A stretch of DNA of 64,000 nt from CAG-390 sp045543615 (GCA_045543615.1 JAZPXL010000037.1:68079-132078); one strand, 5' to 3'; counted from the first letter of the stretch, positions 27,849 through 37,246 are shown. Numbers and translations: made by a program. Notes: a model not told the origin generated them from the letters alone.

Positions 27849-28463
27849 TTAAGCGTGACGCTCAATAATCTTATCAATAAGACCGTACTCGAGTGCCTGC
27901 TTTGCAGTCATAAAATTGTCTCTCTCAGTATCACGAGCGATTTCCTCAACAGTTCTGCCTGTATTAGCTGCAAGCAATTCGTTGAGAGTTTGTCGAGTTC
28001 TCACAAGAAGCTCTGTGCGAATAAGAACATCGGAAACCTGACCCTGACTTCCGCCAAGTGGCTGATGGATCATAATCTCGCTGTGGGGGAGAGCAATACG
28101 CTTGCCCTTGGCGCCTGCCGCAAGAAGGAATGCGCCCATACTTGCTGCCATACCAAGACAAATTGTAGAAACGTCACATTTGACAAACTGCATAGTATCG
28201 TAAATCGCCATACCTGCTGTAACAGAACCACCCGGACTGTTGATGTAGAAGGAAATATCCTTATCAGGATCAACACTCTCAAGATAGAGCATCTGAGCGA
28301 TTACAAGCGATGCGGTTGTATCGTTTACTTCATCGGACAGGAAAATAATTCTGTCGTTCAACAATCTTGAAAAAATGTCAAATGAACGTTCTCCACGGCC
28401 GCTTTGTTCAATTACCATTGGGACAAGTGCATCCCTCATTATATCACGATAATTGTTTGTCAT
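27849..28463 (-). CDS. clpP: ATP-dependent Clp protease proteolytic subunit
   Basis: 204 residues. The serine-protease triad is complete: S108 in GMAASMGAF, H133 in SEIMIHQP and D182 in ERDNFMT. INSPGGSVTAGMAIYDTM is the family signature. Forms tetradecameric barrels with ClpX or ClpE-like caps, all encoded in this window. Lies 32 bases after tig and 22 bases before clpX, probably one operon driven by the promoter upstream of tig. Confidence 0.98.
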   Translation of the reverse strand: MTNNYRDIMRDALVPMVIEQSGRGERSFDIFSRLLNDRIIFLSDEVNDTTASLVIAQMLYLESVDPDKDISFYINSPGGSVTAGMAIYDTMQFVKCDVSTICLGMAASMGAFLLAAGAKGKRIALPHSEIMIHQPLGGSQGQVSDVLIRTELLVRTRQTLNELLAANTGRTVEEIARDTERDNFMTAKQALEYGLIDKIIERHA

Positions 28464-28495
28464 TATAAACTGATACCTCCGTAAAAAACTATTAA

Positions 28496-29839
28496 TTATT
28501 CTGCTGCTTCCTCAGTCTCAGCCTCTTCGTCAGCCTCATCAAGCTCTTCAGGCTCGTGATCAACGTAAGTGATAACTGCAGAAGCCTTTACAGCCTCAAC
28601 TGCACGGCGCATAGTAAGGGAGTGAACAATCTCTTCCTCAGGAAGCGCGCTCTTTGCATAATCCATCTCAACACCGTATGTTTCGCAGATGGTCTTGTAT
28701 TCTTCTTCAATATCCTCTGCGCTGATAACAATTGACTCAAGCTCTGCAACCTTTTCAAGTGCAAGCTCTGTCTTTACTCTGGAAATTGCAGAGGGACGAA
28801 CCTGCTCCTTGTAGTTATCAAGAGTCATACCAAAGTACTGGAGGTATATCTTAAAGTCCATACCCTGCATCTGCATTCTGGACTCGCCGTCACGAACGAT
28901 CGCCTCGACCTCAGCATCAACCATACAGTCGGGAATGATAGCAGAAAGTCTGTCAGCGAGAGCTGTCTGAATCTTCTCGTCAACATCACGCTCAGCTGCG
29001 CTCTTATGTCTGCTTTCGATTTTTGCCTGAACATCTGCACGATATTCAGCAAATGTATCAAAACTTGAAACCTCAATTGCAAAATCGTCGTCAAGTTCAG
29101 GAAGTTCTTCGAAGATGATGGAGTGGAGAGTTACCTTAAATACTGCTTCCTTGCCTGCGAGCTCGTCTGCGTGGTACTCTTCGGGAAATGTTACGGGAAC
29201 GTCAAATGTCTCGCCAACGTTCTTGCCAACCACACCCTCTTCAAAGCCGGGAATGAACTGACCGGAACCAAGCTTGAGCTTATGACCCTCATCCTTACCA
29301 CCGTCAAATGCTACGCCGTCAACAAAACCTTCGTAGTCGATAACTGCGATATCACCCATCTCAGCTGCACGATCGGTAATCTCAATCTCACGAGCGTTTC
29401 TTGTGCGAACTGTCTCGATCTCTCTGTCAACCTCTTCGTCAGTTGTGGGAAGGAGAACAGCCTCGATCTCGATACCGTGATAATCATCAAGCTCAACTTC
29501 AGGTTTAACATACATTGTTGCGCTCATAACGAGCTCTTCGTCATAAGAAACGATATCGAACTCAGGGCGAGAAACGACCTTCTTGCCTGCTGCGGCAATG
29601 ATCTCATCCCAAGCCTGGTCGATGAGCTGGTTTATAGCATCCTCAAGGAAAATGCCACTACCGTACATCTTCTCGATAACAGCGCGAGGAGCTTTTCCTC
29701 TGCGGAAGCCGGGAATGTTGAAGGTGGAAGCTTTCTTGTGGAAAACCTTGGACTTTTCAGCTTCAACTGTTGCAGCGTCGAAAGAAAATTCAACTACTGC
29801 CTGTGAATGTTCGTTAATAACTGTGCTTTTAATTGTCAT
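28496..29839 (-). CDS. tig: Trigger factor chaperone and peptidyl-prolyl isomerase
   Basis: 447 residues. The ribosome-binding N-domain has the GFRRGKAPRAVIEKMYG signature that contacts L23; the FKBP-type isomerase domain occupies about 150-240 (GDIAVIDYEGFVDGVAFDGG, FIPGFEEGVVGKNVGETFDVPVTFP); the rest is the helical cradle ending in an acidic tail. It binds nascent chains at the exit tunnel. AAAGGGA lies before the ATG. Confidence 0.98.
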   Translation of the reverse strand: MTIKSTVINEHSQAVVEFSFDAATVEAEKSKVFHKKASTFNIPGFRRGKAPRAVIEKMYGSGIFLEDAINQLIDQAWDEIIAAAGKKVVSRPEFDIVSYDEELVMSATMYVKPEVELDDYHGIEIEAVLLPTTDEEVDREIETVRTRNAREIEITDRAAEMGDIAVIDYEGFVDGVAFDGGKDEGHKLKLGSGQFIPGFEEGVVGKNVGETFDVPVTFPEEYHADELAGKEAVFKVTLHSIIFEELPELDDDFAIEVSSFDTFAEYRADVQAKIESRHKSAAERDVDEKIQTALADRLSAIIPDCMVDAEVEAIVRDGESRMQMQGMDFKIYLQYFGMTLDNYKEQVRPSAISRVKTELALEKVAELESIVISAEDIEEEYKTICETYGVEMDYAKSALPEEEIVHSLTMRRAVEAVKASAVITYVDHEPEELDEADEEAETEEAAE

Positions 29840-29875
29840 TTTAATATCCCTTTCGAAATAAATGCATTCTTATTA

Positions 29876-29903
29876 ATTGTACTCTTTTTTATTTATATGT
29901 CAA
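29876..29903 (-). promoter_or_regulatory. Sigma-A promoter of tig-clpP-clpX
   Basis: Reading leftward: TTGACA (29898-29903), 16 bases, TACAAT (29876-29881), about 36 bases before the tig start codon. Confidence 0.75.
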
Positions 29904-29963
29904 TAGATTTATAGAAAAAAAGTGGCTTTTGCAATAAAAATTTACGAAATATTATTTAATTAC

Positions 29964-30677
29964 TCATATTATTTTATGCGGACAGAAGTCAAGATAGTCC
30001 GCGGAAATGATTTTAAAGCTTATGCCGTCATAATTGAAGTTGGCATCCGAAGAGTAAATTCCGTGGATATGGCCATAGTAACAATGCTCGACTGAATGTT
30101 TTTTTAACACTTCAATTATCTCTTTGCACTGAACTCCGTTCCAGACGGGAGGAAAGTGAAGAAAAACATATTTAGGCAAATTGCATTCAGGAGAGACGGA
30201 AGACAGGCTGATATCAAGTCGCATAGCCTCTCTGTTGATGATCTTTTGCCAATCAACGTCTCCAACTGTTTTTTGATTTGATTCCTCCGAAAACCAGCCT
30301 CTTGAGCCACAAATTACAGCTCCATCAATTACAAATGAATTGTTGTAGAGTATATTCAATGTGGAAAAACCACACTCCTTAAAATATGCGTTCATCTTCG
30401 ATGCTGTTGTCCACCAGAAATCGTGATTACCTTTTCCAACAAACTTCTTTCCGGGCAACGAATCAATGAGAGCAAAATCATCAATTGCGTCCCTTAGTGT
30501 CATAGCCCAGGAAAAATCGCCCGGAATAACTACACTGTCAGAATCGCTTACAATAGCTTTCCAATTTCGTATTAACTTCTCTTTGCCGCCTATCCAACGT
30601 CTGCCAAAGACATCCATTGACTTACGGTCACCTTCCTTGCCTGCCAAATGCAGGTCAGCAATTGCAAAAAGAGACAT
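29964..30677 (-). CDS. Metallophosphoesterase (predicted phosphohydrolase)
   Basis: 237 residues of the calcineurin-like fold with the full set of metal-binding motifs: ADLHLAG (D, H), GDFSWAM (D), GNHDFWW (N, H), FLHFPP (H) and YGHIHG (H-x-H). Substrate unknown; the family includes nucleotide and phospholipid phosphoesterases. GAGG precedes the ATG. Divergent from the DUF1540 gene, 81 bases away. Confidence 0.88.
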   Translation of the reverse strand: MSLFAIADLHLAGKEGDRKSMDVFGRRWIGGKEKLIRNWKAIVSDSDSVVIPGDFSWAMTLRDAIDDFALIDSLPGKKFVGKGNHDFWWTTASKMNAYFKECGFSTLNILYNNSFVIDGAVICGSRGWFSEESNQKTVGDVDWQKIINREAMRLDISLSSVSPECNLPKYVFLHFPPVWNGVQCKEIIEVLKKHSVEHCYYGHIHGIYSSDANFNYDGISFKIISADYLDFCPHKII

Positions 30678-30758
30678 TTTTACCTCAGTATATAGATATG
30701 AATAAACACTTTTGTGTGGGAAATAATAATAACACCACGGAGTGAAAGGAGAAACGAA

Positions 30759-30953
30759 ATGGAAGCTTTCGAAAGAAAGAGCAGTTGTTGCTCAAAGAAC
30801 GATCATATCAAGGGCATTCTGTGCGATGTCAAGAATTGTCAATACCACGATTGCGACACACACTGCACAGCTAAGCAGATTATGGTAGGACCTTCACACG
30901 CTGACAACAGCAGTCAGACAGCTTGCACAACCTTTAAGCCCAAGGCAGAATAA
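30759..30953 (+). CDS. Small DUF1540 domain protein
   Basis: 64 residues with the DUF1540 pattern: CDVKNCQYHDCDTHCTAKQIMV and a C-terminal TACTTF. These short Cys-rich proteins are common in Clostridia and probably bind metal through the cysteines; their role is not known. AAAGGAG sits eight bases before the ATG at 30759. A strong terminator follows, so it is transcribed alone. Confidence 0.82.
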   Translation: MEAFERKSSCCSKNDHIKGILCDVKNCQYHDCDTHCTAKQIMVGPSHADNSSQTACTTFKPKAE

Positions 30954-30960
30954 CTCCACT

Positions 30961-30989
30961 AAATCGGGTCGCTATGCGACCCGATTTTC
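30961..30989. terminator. Terminator between DUF1540 gene and thrC
   Basis: AAATCGGGTCGC (30961-30972) pairs perfectly with GCGACCCGATTT (30976-30987), followed by TCTT rightward and preceded by A-rich sequence leftward of the stem, so it may serve both convergent genes. Confidence 0.82.
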
Positions 30990-30999
30990 TTATATGTAG

Positions 31000-32487
31000 T
31001 TAATCGTCCAGATGCTCGAAAATATCACTTGCCATATCGACGGGCAAGCACACTCTCTCAAACCTCACAACTCTCTGATCAAGTTCTGCAAGAGGAGTCG
31101 AGATCGGAACGCCCGTTAGATCGGAAAGCTCGGTGAGGGCAGCATAACCCTCCGGAGGCATACAATCGCTAAGAGCTCTGTATACGCTTGAAGCAAATTT
31201 AAACGGGCTTGCAGTAGAAACTGCAACAGTCATTCTATTAGAGGAACTGTCCTCTACAAACTGATCAAGACAATGGAAAGCCACTGCAGTATGTGTATCT
31301 GCAAGGTAATTGAAGTTGTCATAATAATCCCTGATAGCCTCGCAAGTCTCCTCTTCGTTTGCGCTGTAACCTACAAAATCTCTCTTGATAATTTCAAATG
31401 TCGCCTCGTCAACTTCATACTTACCAAGAGCAGAGAGTTCCTCCATACATCTGCGTGCAGTCTCACTGCCTGATGCAAAATAAATAAGTCTCTCAAGGTT
31501 GCTTGAAATGAGAATATCCATCGAAGGAGAAATAGTTGTATGGAACTCACGGTTCTTATCGTAAACACCCGTTGCCAGGAAATCCGTAAGAACATTGTTT
31601 TCGTTTGATGCGCATATAAGCTTGCAGACGGGAAGTCCCATCTTCTTGGCAATATATCCGGCGAGAATATTGCCGAAATTGCCCGTAGGAACACAAAAAT
31701 CGATTTCCTCACCAAGAGTAATGCAATTTTGTCTGACAAGCTCAAGATAAGCCCAGAAATAGTAAACTATCTGTGGTGCAAGTCTGCCCCAGTTGATTGA
31801 ATTTGCACTCGAAAGGAAATATCCTCGCTCGTCAAGCTTTGCAGAGATCTCTGCATCAGAGAAGATCTTCTTTACCCCACTTTGTGCATCATCAAAGTTA
31901 CCAACAATTGCACAAACATCAACGTTTTTGCCGGCCTGAGTAATCATTTGGAGCTTTTGAACCTCGCTTACACCGTCAACAGGATAGAAGACCTTGATCT
32001 TGATTCCGTCGACATCACGGTAGCCCTCAAGAGCGGCTTTACCCGTGTCTCCCGAAGTTGCAACAAGAACAAGCGCAGTTCTTTCTTCGCCCTGTTTTTT
32101 AAGGGAAGCCGAAAGCAGCCTCGGCATTATAGATAATGCCATATCCTTAAATGCAGCCGTCGGGCCGTGCCAAAGCTCGATAGCAGCCTTCCTTTCGTTA
32201 AGAACGCTTACAGGTGCAACTGACTCAGGAAAAACATTGTTTACATAAGCCTCATTTGCAAATCTCGCAAGCTCATCGTGAGTAAAGTCTTCAAGATACA
32301 TCGAAAGAATCTCGGTCGCAAGCTCACAATAATTGAGAGATAGCAGAGAAGAAATATGCTCAAGGCTCAAAACAGGAATTTCTTCCGGAACAAACAGTCC
32401 GCCGTCAGGGGCAAGACCCTGCTTGATAGCATATGAAGCTGAAACCTTATTTGTTCCGTCAATATCTCTTGTACTGATATAATTCAT
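31000..32487 (-). CDS. thrC: Threonine synthase
   Basis: 495 residues of the PLP-dependent fold-type II enzyme. It opens YISTRDIDGTNKVSASYAIKQGLAPDGGLFVP, the ThrC N-terminal signature. The PLP lysine lies in WHGPTAAFKDMALSIM, and VATSGDTGKAALEGY and CVPTGNFGNILAGYIAKKMGLP bind cofactor phosphate. It converts O-phosphohomoserine to threonine. The ATG at 32487 has AGGTGAGG upstream. It ends a leftward gene string whose first member, at 35098-36312, belongs to the family proposed to supply phosphohomoserine. Confidence 0.96.
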   Translation of the reverse strand: MNYISTRDIDGTNKVSASYAIKQGLAPDGGLFVPEEIPVLSLEHISSLLSLNYCELATEILSMYLEDFTHDELARFANEAYVNNVFPESVAPVSVLNERKAAIELWHGPTAAFKDMALSIMPRLLSASLKKQGEERTALVLVATSGDTGKAALEGYRDVDGIKIKVFYPVDGVSEVQKLQMITQAGKNVDVCAIVGNFDDAQSGVKKIFSDAEISAKLDERGYFLSSANSINWGRLAPQIVYYFWAYLELVRQNCITLGEEIDFCVPTGNFGNILAGYIAKKMGLPVCKLICASNENNVLTDFLATGVYDKNREFHTTISPSMDILISSNLERLIYFASGSETARRCMEELSALGKYEVDEATFEIIKRDFVGYSANEEETCEAIRDYYDNFNYLADTHTAVAFHCLDQFVEDSSSNRMTVAVSTASPFKFASSVYRALSDCMPPEGYAALTELSDLTGVPISTPLAELDQRVVRFERVCLPVDMASDIFEHLDD

Positions 32488-32495
32488 TTTATACC

Positions 32496-32909
32496 TCACC
32501 TTACTTTTCCGAAAGAATTCGGATAGTGATTAATTTTTTTAATTGAATAACCCGTTTGAGTTTTATCAAGATAAACCTCAATAATGTCATTTCGGGGAAT
32601 TTTTCTGTATTTGTGTTCCTTTAAAAACGCAGTTGAAGCGGCGGTAATATGTCGCTTCTTATCTCTGTCCACTGCAGCAGATGCAGGACCATATCTTGCT
32701 TTGCCATAGCTTTTTGGTACGGTTCTTGTTTTTACCTCTACAAAAACTATGTGACGTAGATCCTCAACGATTATGTCGATTTCATAGCCACCCGCAACTA
32801 CATTTCTGCCGATAAGTCTGTAACCCTGCTTCAGCAGATAATCTGTTGCGATATCTTCACCAAGCAAGCCAACCTCGCCAAGCTGATTCTTTGTGATTTT
32901 CTTAAACAT
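32496..32909 (-). CDS. yraN: YraN/UPF0102 family nuclease-like protein
   Basis: 137 residues. G-E-D-I-A-x-D-Y-L-L-K-Q-G-Y, then the restriction-endonuclease-like core GGYEIDIIVEDLRHIVFVEVKTR (D, E-x-K catalytic pattern), and DKKRHITAASTAFL. Role unknown; presumed DNA or RNA processing. Lies between rnhB and thrC, five bases after rnhB, the common Firmicutes neighbourhood. Confidence 0.9.
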   Translation of the reverse strand: MFKKITKNQLGEVGLLGEDIATDYLLKQGYRLIGRNVVAGGYEIDIIVEDLRHIVFVEVKTRTVPKSYGKARYGPASAAVDRDKKRHITAASTAFLKEHKYRKIPRNDIIEVYLDKTQTGYSIKKINHYPNSFGKVR

Positions 32910-32914
32910 TTATG

Positions 32915-33514
32915 TTAATTATCAAGAAATCTTATAAATTTTTTTCTGTGAATGGGAGTTGGACCATATTCTCTCAGTGCATTCATATGCGCCGCAGTTC
33001 CGTAGCCCTTATGTCCGGCGATGCCGTATTGTGGATACAGGGGATCAATCTCAACGCACCATCTGTCTCTCGTAACCTTTGCTAAAATCGACGCAGCTGC
33101 AATAGAGGATGATTTTGCGTCTCCGCCAACAACACAACGTCCGGGTACTGAAAAATCCCTGAAGATATTTCCGTCAACGAGCAAATAATCAGCAGGCACA
33201 GACAAGCCATCAACAGCTCTTCTCATAGCAAGAAGAGTAGCTTCAAGAATATTGAGCTCATTAATCTCCTCAACGCTCGCTTCAGCAATAGAGTATGATA
33301 ACGCATTTTCAATAATTAAATCATACAAAACATCTCTTGCCTTAGCGTTAAGTTTTTTTGAATCATTAAGCTTGGGAATTTCAATATCAACTGGCAGAAT
33401 GCAAGCTGCAGCAACCACAGGTCCACACAAAGGTCCTCTACCGGCTTCATCTATGCCACATACTGATGTAAACCCGTTGCTCACAATTTCTTTTTCGATA
33501 GAAAAATCAGGCAT
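32915..33514 (-). CDS. rnhB: Ribonuclease HII
   Basis: 199 residues. CGIDEAGRGPLCGPVVAA provides the first Asp-Glu catalytic pair, LNDSKKL and YLLVDGN the others, and AGHKGYGTAAHM is the C-terminal signature. It removes ribonucleotides from DNA and RNA primers. AAGGAG precedes the ATG at 33514; the longer frame from 33655 runs into rbgA and is not needed. Downstream of rbgA by ten bases. Confidence 0.96.
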   Translation of the reverse strand: MPDFSIEKEIVSNGFTSVCGIDEAGRGPLCGPVVAAACILPVDIEIPKLNDSKKLNAKARDVLYDLIIENALSYSIAEASVEEINELNILEATLLAMRRAVDGLSVPADYLLVDGNIFRDFSVPGRCVVGGDAKSSSIAAASILAKVTRDRWCVEIDPLYPQYGIAGHKGYGTAAHMNALREYGPTPIHRKKFIRFLDN

Positions 33515-33524
33515 AAAGCACTCC

Positions 33525-34397
33525 TTATTTTTGGGGACAGATGTCAAGTGTAATTCTTCCAATCTTTGCAGCTCTGAACTCATCGAGAAGCACAGCAGCA
33601 GTTCTGTCATCATTAATCTCGCCGCCACGAAGCAAAAAGCCTCTGCGCCTTGCAATTATTTCAAAAAGCTCGCCATCACTTATCTCTTCGCTCATATCAT
33701 CTTCTGTCAGCTTGTATCTTGCTGCCAAAAGCTTTGGATGAGTGGCTCTAAGTCTGTTAATTAGAATCACAGAAAGCTCAATTGTGTCGATTACAACATC
33801 CTTAACAGCACCCGTGAGAGCAAGATTTTCACCAACAAGCCTATCGTCAAATTTCGGCCAAAGCACACCGGGCATATCAAGGAGGTCAAGTCCCTCCCGT
33901 GTTTGAACCCACTGCTTGTCTCTCGTTACGCCTGGGCGATCTTCAACCTTAGCTCTTTTTCCACCCGCTATACGGTTGATAAGGGAAGATTTACCAACAT
34001 TGGGAATTCCAAGAACCATTACTCTCAAGTGTCTGCCGTGCATACCCTTACTTTCATAAGCCGCAAGCTTATCAGCGCAAAGGCGTTTAATCGTTGGTGC
34101 AATCTGATTAAAGCCCGTTCCGTCTGCGCAGTCAGTAAGGATACACTCTGTATTTGAGCTTGAATAATATCTGCAAAAGCGTGCAGACTCTTCAGGGTCA
34201 GCAAGTGATGCTTTGTTGAGAAGAATAAGCCTTGGCTTATTCTGGGTCAATCTCTCAATTTCAGGATTTTTCGAGCTGAGAGGTATTCTTGCATCACGCA
34301 TTTCTATTATTGCGTCTACATTTTTCAGGTTTTCGGAGATCATTCTGCGAGTTTTCGCCATATGTCCCGGAAACCACTGTATAATCTGTGATGGCAT
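33525..34397 (-). CDS. rbgA: Ribosome biogenesis GTPase RbgA/YlqF
   Basis: 290 residues. A circularly permuted GTPase: G4 (LLNKASLAD) comes before G1 (GIPNVGKSSL) and G3 (DMPGVLWPK). The N-terminus IQWFPGHMAKTRRMI is the RbgA hallmark. It drives late assembly of the 50S subunit. AAGGA precedes the ATG at 34397; the longer start at 34433 would overlap lepB. The lepB-rbgA-rnhB order is typical of Firmicutes. Confidence 0.96.
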   Translation of the reverse strand: MPSQIIQWFPGHMAKTRRMISENLKNVDAIIEMRDARIPLSSKNPEIERLTQNKPRLILLNKASLADPEESARFCRYYSSSNTECILTDCADGTGFNQIAPTIKRLCADKLAAYESKGMHGRHLRVMVLGIPNVGKSSLINRIAGGKRAKVEDRPGVTRDKQWVQTREGLDLLDMPGVLWPKFDDRLVGENLALTGAVKDVVIDTIELSVILINRLRATHPKLLAARYKLTEDDMSEEISDGELFEIIARRRGFLLRGGEINDDRTAAVLLDEFRAAKIGRITLDICPQK

Positions 34398-34407
34398 TTT
34401 TCTTTCC

Positions 34408-35085
34408 TTAATCCACACTACCAAATTTTTCAAAAGGTGTAATTCTGCAAATCACCTTTCCAAGCACTCGTCTTTCGTCAACAAATCCAATGCTGTTAAA
34501 TCTGCTGTCCGACGAATGATTTCTGTTGTCCCCCATAACAAACAAGCAACCGTCAGGCACTTGTATAGGATAATCGTGATCACTTTGAAGAACCATAGCG
34601 TCTGAATACTTAGCGTAATCTTCCTCAAGAACCACGGGATTTTCCTTGTTTTCATCATATACAGTGACAACAAGCTTATCATTTGCGGCATAAACATCAA
34701 CCCATTGACCTTCTGTGGCAATAACTCTCTTAACAATAGGCTCGTTAAATACAGTTCCTGTCTGATGAAAAACAATTATATCCTTATACTCCGGAGTATA
34801 GAAAAGATCTGTTACAAGAAGCATCTCGCCGTGAAGCAAAGTGTTTTCCATCGATTGCCCATCAACTCTGCAAACTCTGAAAATTGAGCTGAAAATAAGC
34901 AAAACTATACAAGCTGACAGGATAAACAGCTCAAAATATTCAAACAGCTCACCCGCAAATGTAGTCTTTTTCTTAACGGGTTTTACGGCCACCGCATCTG
35001 TTTCCGTGGAAGTTTCTTCCGTTGTCTGAGTCACTTGAGTGACTTCTTCCTCTTGGACTATCTCATTATTCTTGTTATCGTTCAT
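34408..35085 (-). CDS. lepB: Signal peptidase I
   Basis: 225 residues. A charged N-terminal tail (about 1-45, rich in Glu and Thr), one membrane helix (about 52-70), then the catalytic domain with S78 in DGQSMENTLLHG, K119 in IVKRVIATEG and the FVMGDNRNHSSDSR box. Cleaves secretory signal peptides at the outer face of the membrane. GGAG precedes the ATG. The acidic N-terminal extension is longer than in B. subtilis SipS. Confidence 0.95.
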   Translation of the reverse strand: MNDNKNNEIVQEEEVTQVTQTTEETSTETDAVAVKPVKKKTTFAGELFEYFELFILSACIVLLIFSSIFRVCRVDGQSMENTLLHGEMLLVTDLFYTPEYKDIIVFHQTGTVFNEPIVKRVIATEGQWVDVYAANDKLVVTVYDENKENPVVLEEDYAKYSDAMVLQSDHDYPIQVPDGCLFVMGDNRNHSSDSRFNSIGFVDERRVLGKVICRITPFEKFGSVD

Positions 35086-35097
35086 AAATCCATCTCC

Positions 35098-36312
35098 TCA
35101 ACGATTACAAATATCAATAAAATACTGCATAAGCTTCCATCCGTCAGCAATATATTCACCCTCGGCACAAGCATCTTCGGTATATGTTGATATGCCGTTT
35201 GTTGCATTTTTTGAAGAATAAATAAGGTATGGGACAGGTGCTCTCGTGTGCGTACGCAATCTAACAGGCGTGGGGTGATCGGGAAGAATCATAATTCCAA
35301 AGTCCTCGCCGCAACTTTGCAAATACTTAAATACAGGTGCGAGAACACGGCTGTCAATGTTTTCGATGCATCGCATTTTGTTTTCGGCCTCGCCTCTGTG
35401 CCCGTGTTCATCGGGGCCCTCGAGATGAACGTAAACAAGTTCAACGCCACTCATAAATGCATCGATAGCCGCATTAGCCTTGCCCTCATAATTGGTGTGT
35501 AGGTTACCGGTTGCACCCTCAACATCAATCGAACGCATCTTTGCGCTGATTCCAAGCCCTTTTATGAGGTCAACAGCCGAAATAACAGCTCCGGAAATGC
35601 CAAATTTGTCAGCAAAGCAGGGAAGTGTCATCTTCTTTCCGGGACTCCAAAGCCAACAGCTGTTTGCAACGTTGAGTCCCTTCTTGCGTCTTTCTACATT
35701 TATTGGATGATTGTCAAGAATTTCGCAGCTTCTCTCCATAAACTCACGGAAAACATCGCCCCTTTCTCCTGAGGGAAGATGCTCACCTATGCGCTTTCCA
35801 ATAAGATCGTGAGGCCTTGCAAAAGGATATCTGTCATCAACATTCTTCCAAAGCATACAATGACGATAAGACATTCCAACATAAAGATGTCTGAGATCAT
35901 TGGCAAACTCAGCGTTGAGTGCTTCGACAAGAACTGCCGCCTCCTCGGTGCTTATCTCACCGGCTCCATTATCAAGAAGAATGCGATCCTCGTAATTATC
36001 AGCATCACTAAGAGTAACAAAATTGCATCTTATTGCTACATCGTCATCATCCATCGAAAGCCCCATACTTACAGCCTCGATTGGAGAACGTCCTTTTGAA
36101 TATACAATGGGATCAAACGAAAGAATTGACATATTGGCAGTATCGGATTCAGGAACCATACCCATAGGAACATTCTGCACAAGTCCACAATGAGATACTT
36201 TAGCTAAAGAGTCCATAAGAGGCTTATTTGCTGCTTCCATTGGAGTGCGATTATCAAGTATATCAATCTTTTCATCCGCCATACCATCGGGGATAAGAAC
36301 AAAATATTTCAT
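35098..36312 (-). CDS. ApgM-like phosphoglycerate mutase family protein, candidate homoserine kinase
   Basis: 404 residues of the alkaline-phosphatase superfamily, cofactor-independent (archaeal-type) phosphoglycerate mutase branch. Motifs: LIPDGMAD (metal Asp), VPESDTANMSILSFDP (catalytic Ser), VYVHLEGPDEHGHRGE and IMILPDHPTPVRLRTHTRAPVPYLIY (metal ligands). A subgroup of this family has been proposed to act as homoserine kinase in genomes lacking ThrB. That reading fits here because the same leftward gene string ends with thrC. Glycolytic mutase is the alternative. ATG at 36312 follows AAAGG. Confidence 0.85.
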   Translation of the reverse strand: MKYFVLIPDGMADEKIDILDNRTPMEAANKPLMDSLAKVSHCGLVQNVPMGMVPESDTANMSILSFDPIVYSKGRSPIEAVSMGLSMDDDDVAIRCNFVTLSDADNYEDRILLDNGAGEISTEEAAVLVEALNAEFANDLRHLYVGMSYRHCMLWKNVDDRYPFARPHDLIGKRIGEHLPSGERGDVFREFMERSCEILDNHPINVERRKKGLNVANSCWLWSPGKKMTLPCFADKFGISGAVISAVDLIKGLGISAKMRSIDVEGATGNLHTNYEGKANAAIDAFMSGVELVYVHLEGPDEHGHRGEAENKMRCIENIDSRVLAPVFKYLQSCGEDFGIMILPDHPTPVRLRTHTRAPVPYLIYSSKNATNGISTYTEDACAEGEYIADGWKLMQYFIDICNR

Positions 36313-36456
36313 AATAAATACCTTTGTATAAAAAATTATTCATAATATTATATCACATTTAAAGAAATAAAGCAAGAAGATTTTCAAAAAATACAGCTTG
36401 CGTACAATAATGTTGGAATTTTTGTTAAATTTAATAAAATTGATTAGCAAGATGCC

Positions 36457-36485
36457 TTGAAAATTAATCAAAAATATGCTATCAT
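36457..36485 (+). promoter_or_regulatory. Sigma-A promoter of the 235-residue membrane-anchored protein
   Basis: TTGAAA (36457-36462), 17 bases, TATCAT (36480-36485), with transcription expected about 20 bases before the ATG at 36511. Confidence 0.65.
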
Positions 36486-36510
36486 ATTTGTATATTTGAG
36501 AGGTATAAAT

Positions 36511-37218
36511 ATGAACGCACAAAAAAAGAATAATTCTAACACAAATACCAATAATAGCCAATCATCAAGAAACAAAGCGATTCTCAAAAAGCTTTTAATT
36601 ATCATTATGGTGCTTGCTATTGTAATAGTCGCAGTATATTTCATTCTGAGAGGCGTATCAGCTTACTTAAGTGAAGGACCTTCCGATGACGAGTCCCGTG
36701 GTCAAAGTATTATTTTCTATCCTGCGGACTACGAAGAAGACATTATGCTTGACCAGAAATACTTGGATCTCGATAGAAACTTCTACTATAATAACACCAG
36801 AACCGGCGAAAAGCTGTCCTATGACCCCAACACGCTTGACACTATACCTTCACAAGAAAAGGGCGCAATTGCGGTTATAACAGCATTTATCAACCACGCT
36901 ATATACGGAGAATACGCAGAGCTTAACAGCCTTTTCAGCGAAGAATATTTTGAAAACGGATTTAAGCCCAAGATGGAATTTACAAAACAAAAGCTTTATG
37001 ACATCGAGATCGAGTTCTATCAGGAAACATCAACTAACGAAGACGGCGTAACTGTAACGAGCTATGACTACTGGCTGTATTACAAAATACGCAGAAACAA
37101 TGGTACTTTCCGAAACGATATGGCAAGCGATTGTTCAAGAAAAGAATATATCCGTTTGAGCGAAAGAGATGGAAAATGGGAAATTGATATTTTAAAGCCA
37201 TTTGTCACAGCAAAATAA
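36511..37218 (+). CDS. Unknown single-pass membrane protein
   Basis: 235 residues. An Asn/Gln/Ser/Lys-rich cytoplasmic tail (1-24), one membrane helix (LLIIIMVLAIVIVAVYFIL) and an extracytoplasmic domain of about 180 residues rich in Tyr, Glu and Asn. No cysteine lipobox and no recognised domain. The external part has alternating helix and strand character, perhaps a NTF2-like or lipoprotein-like fold (VITAFINHAIYGEYAELNSLFSEEYF), unproven. AGAGG precedes the ATG. Transcribed alone between a promoter and a strong terminator. Confidence 0.65.
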   Translation: MNAQKKNNSNTNTNNSQSSRNKAILKKLLIIIMVLAIVIVAVYFILRGVSAYLSEGPSDDESRGQSIIFYPADYEEDIMLDQKYLDLDRNFYYNNTRTGEKLSYDPNTLDTIPSQEKGAIAVITAFINHAIYGEYAELNSLFSEEYFENGFKPKMEFTKQKLYDIEIEFYQETSTNEDGVTVTSYDYWLYYKIRRNNGTFRNDMASDCSRKEYIRLSERDGKWEIDILKPFVTAK

Positions 37219-37246
37219 AAAACGGTCGAATTATCGACCGTTTTTT
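37217..37246 (+). terminator. Rho-independent terminator
   Basis: AAAAACGGTCGA (37219-37228 core) pairs with TCGACCGTTTTT (37234-37245); T-run follows. The A-run on the left would also allow leftward termination of the convergent gene at 37289. Confidence 0.85.
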
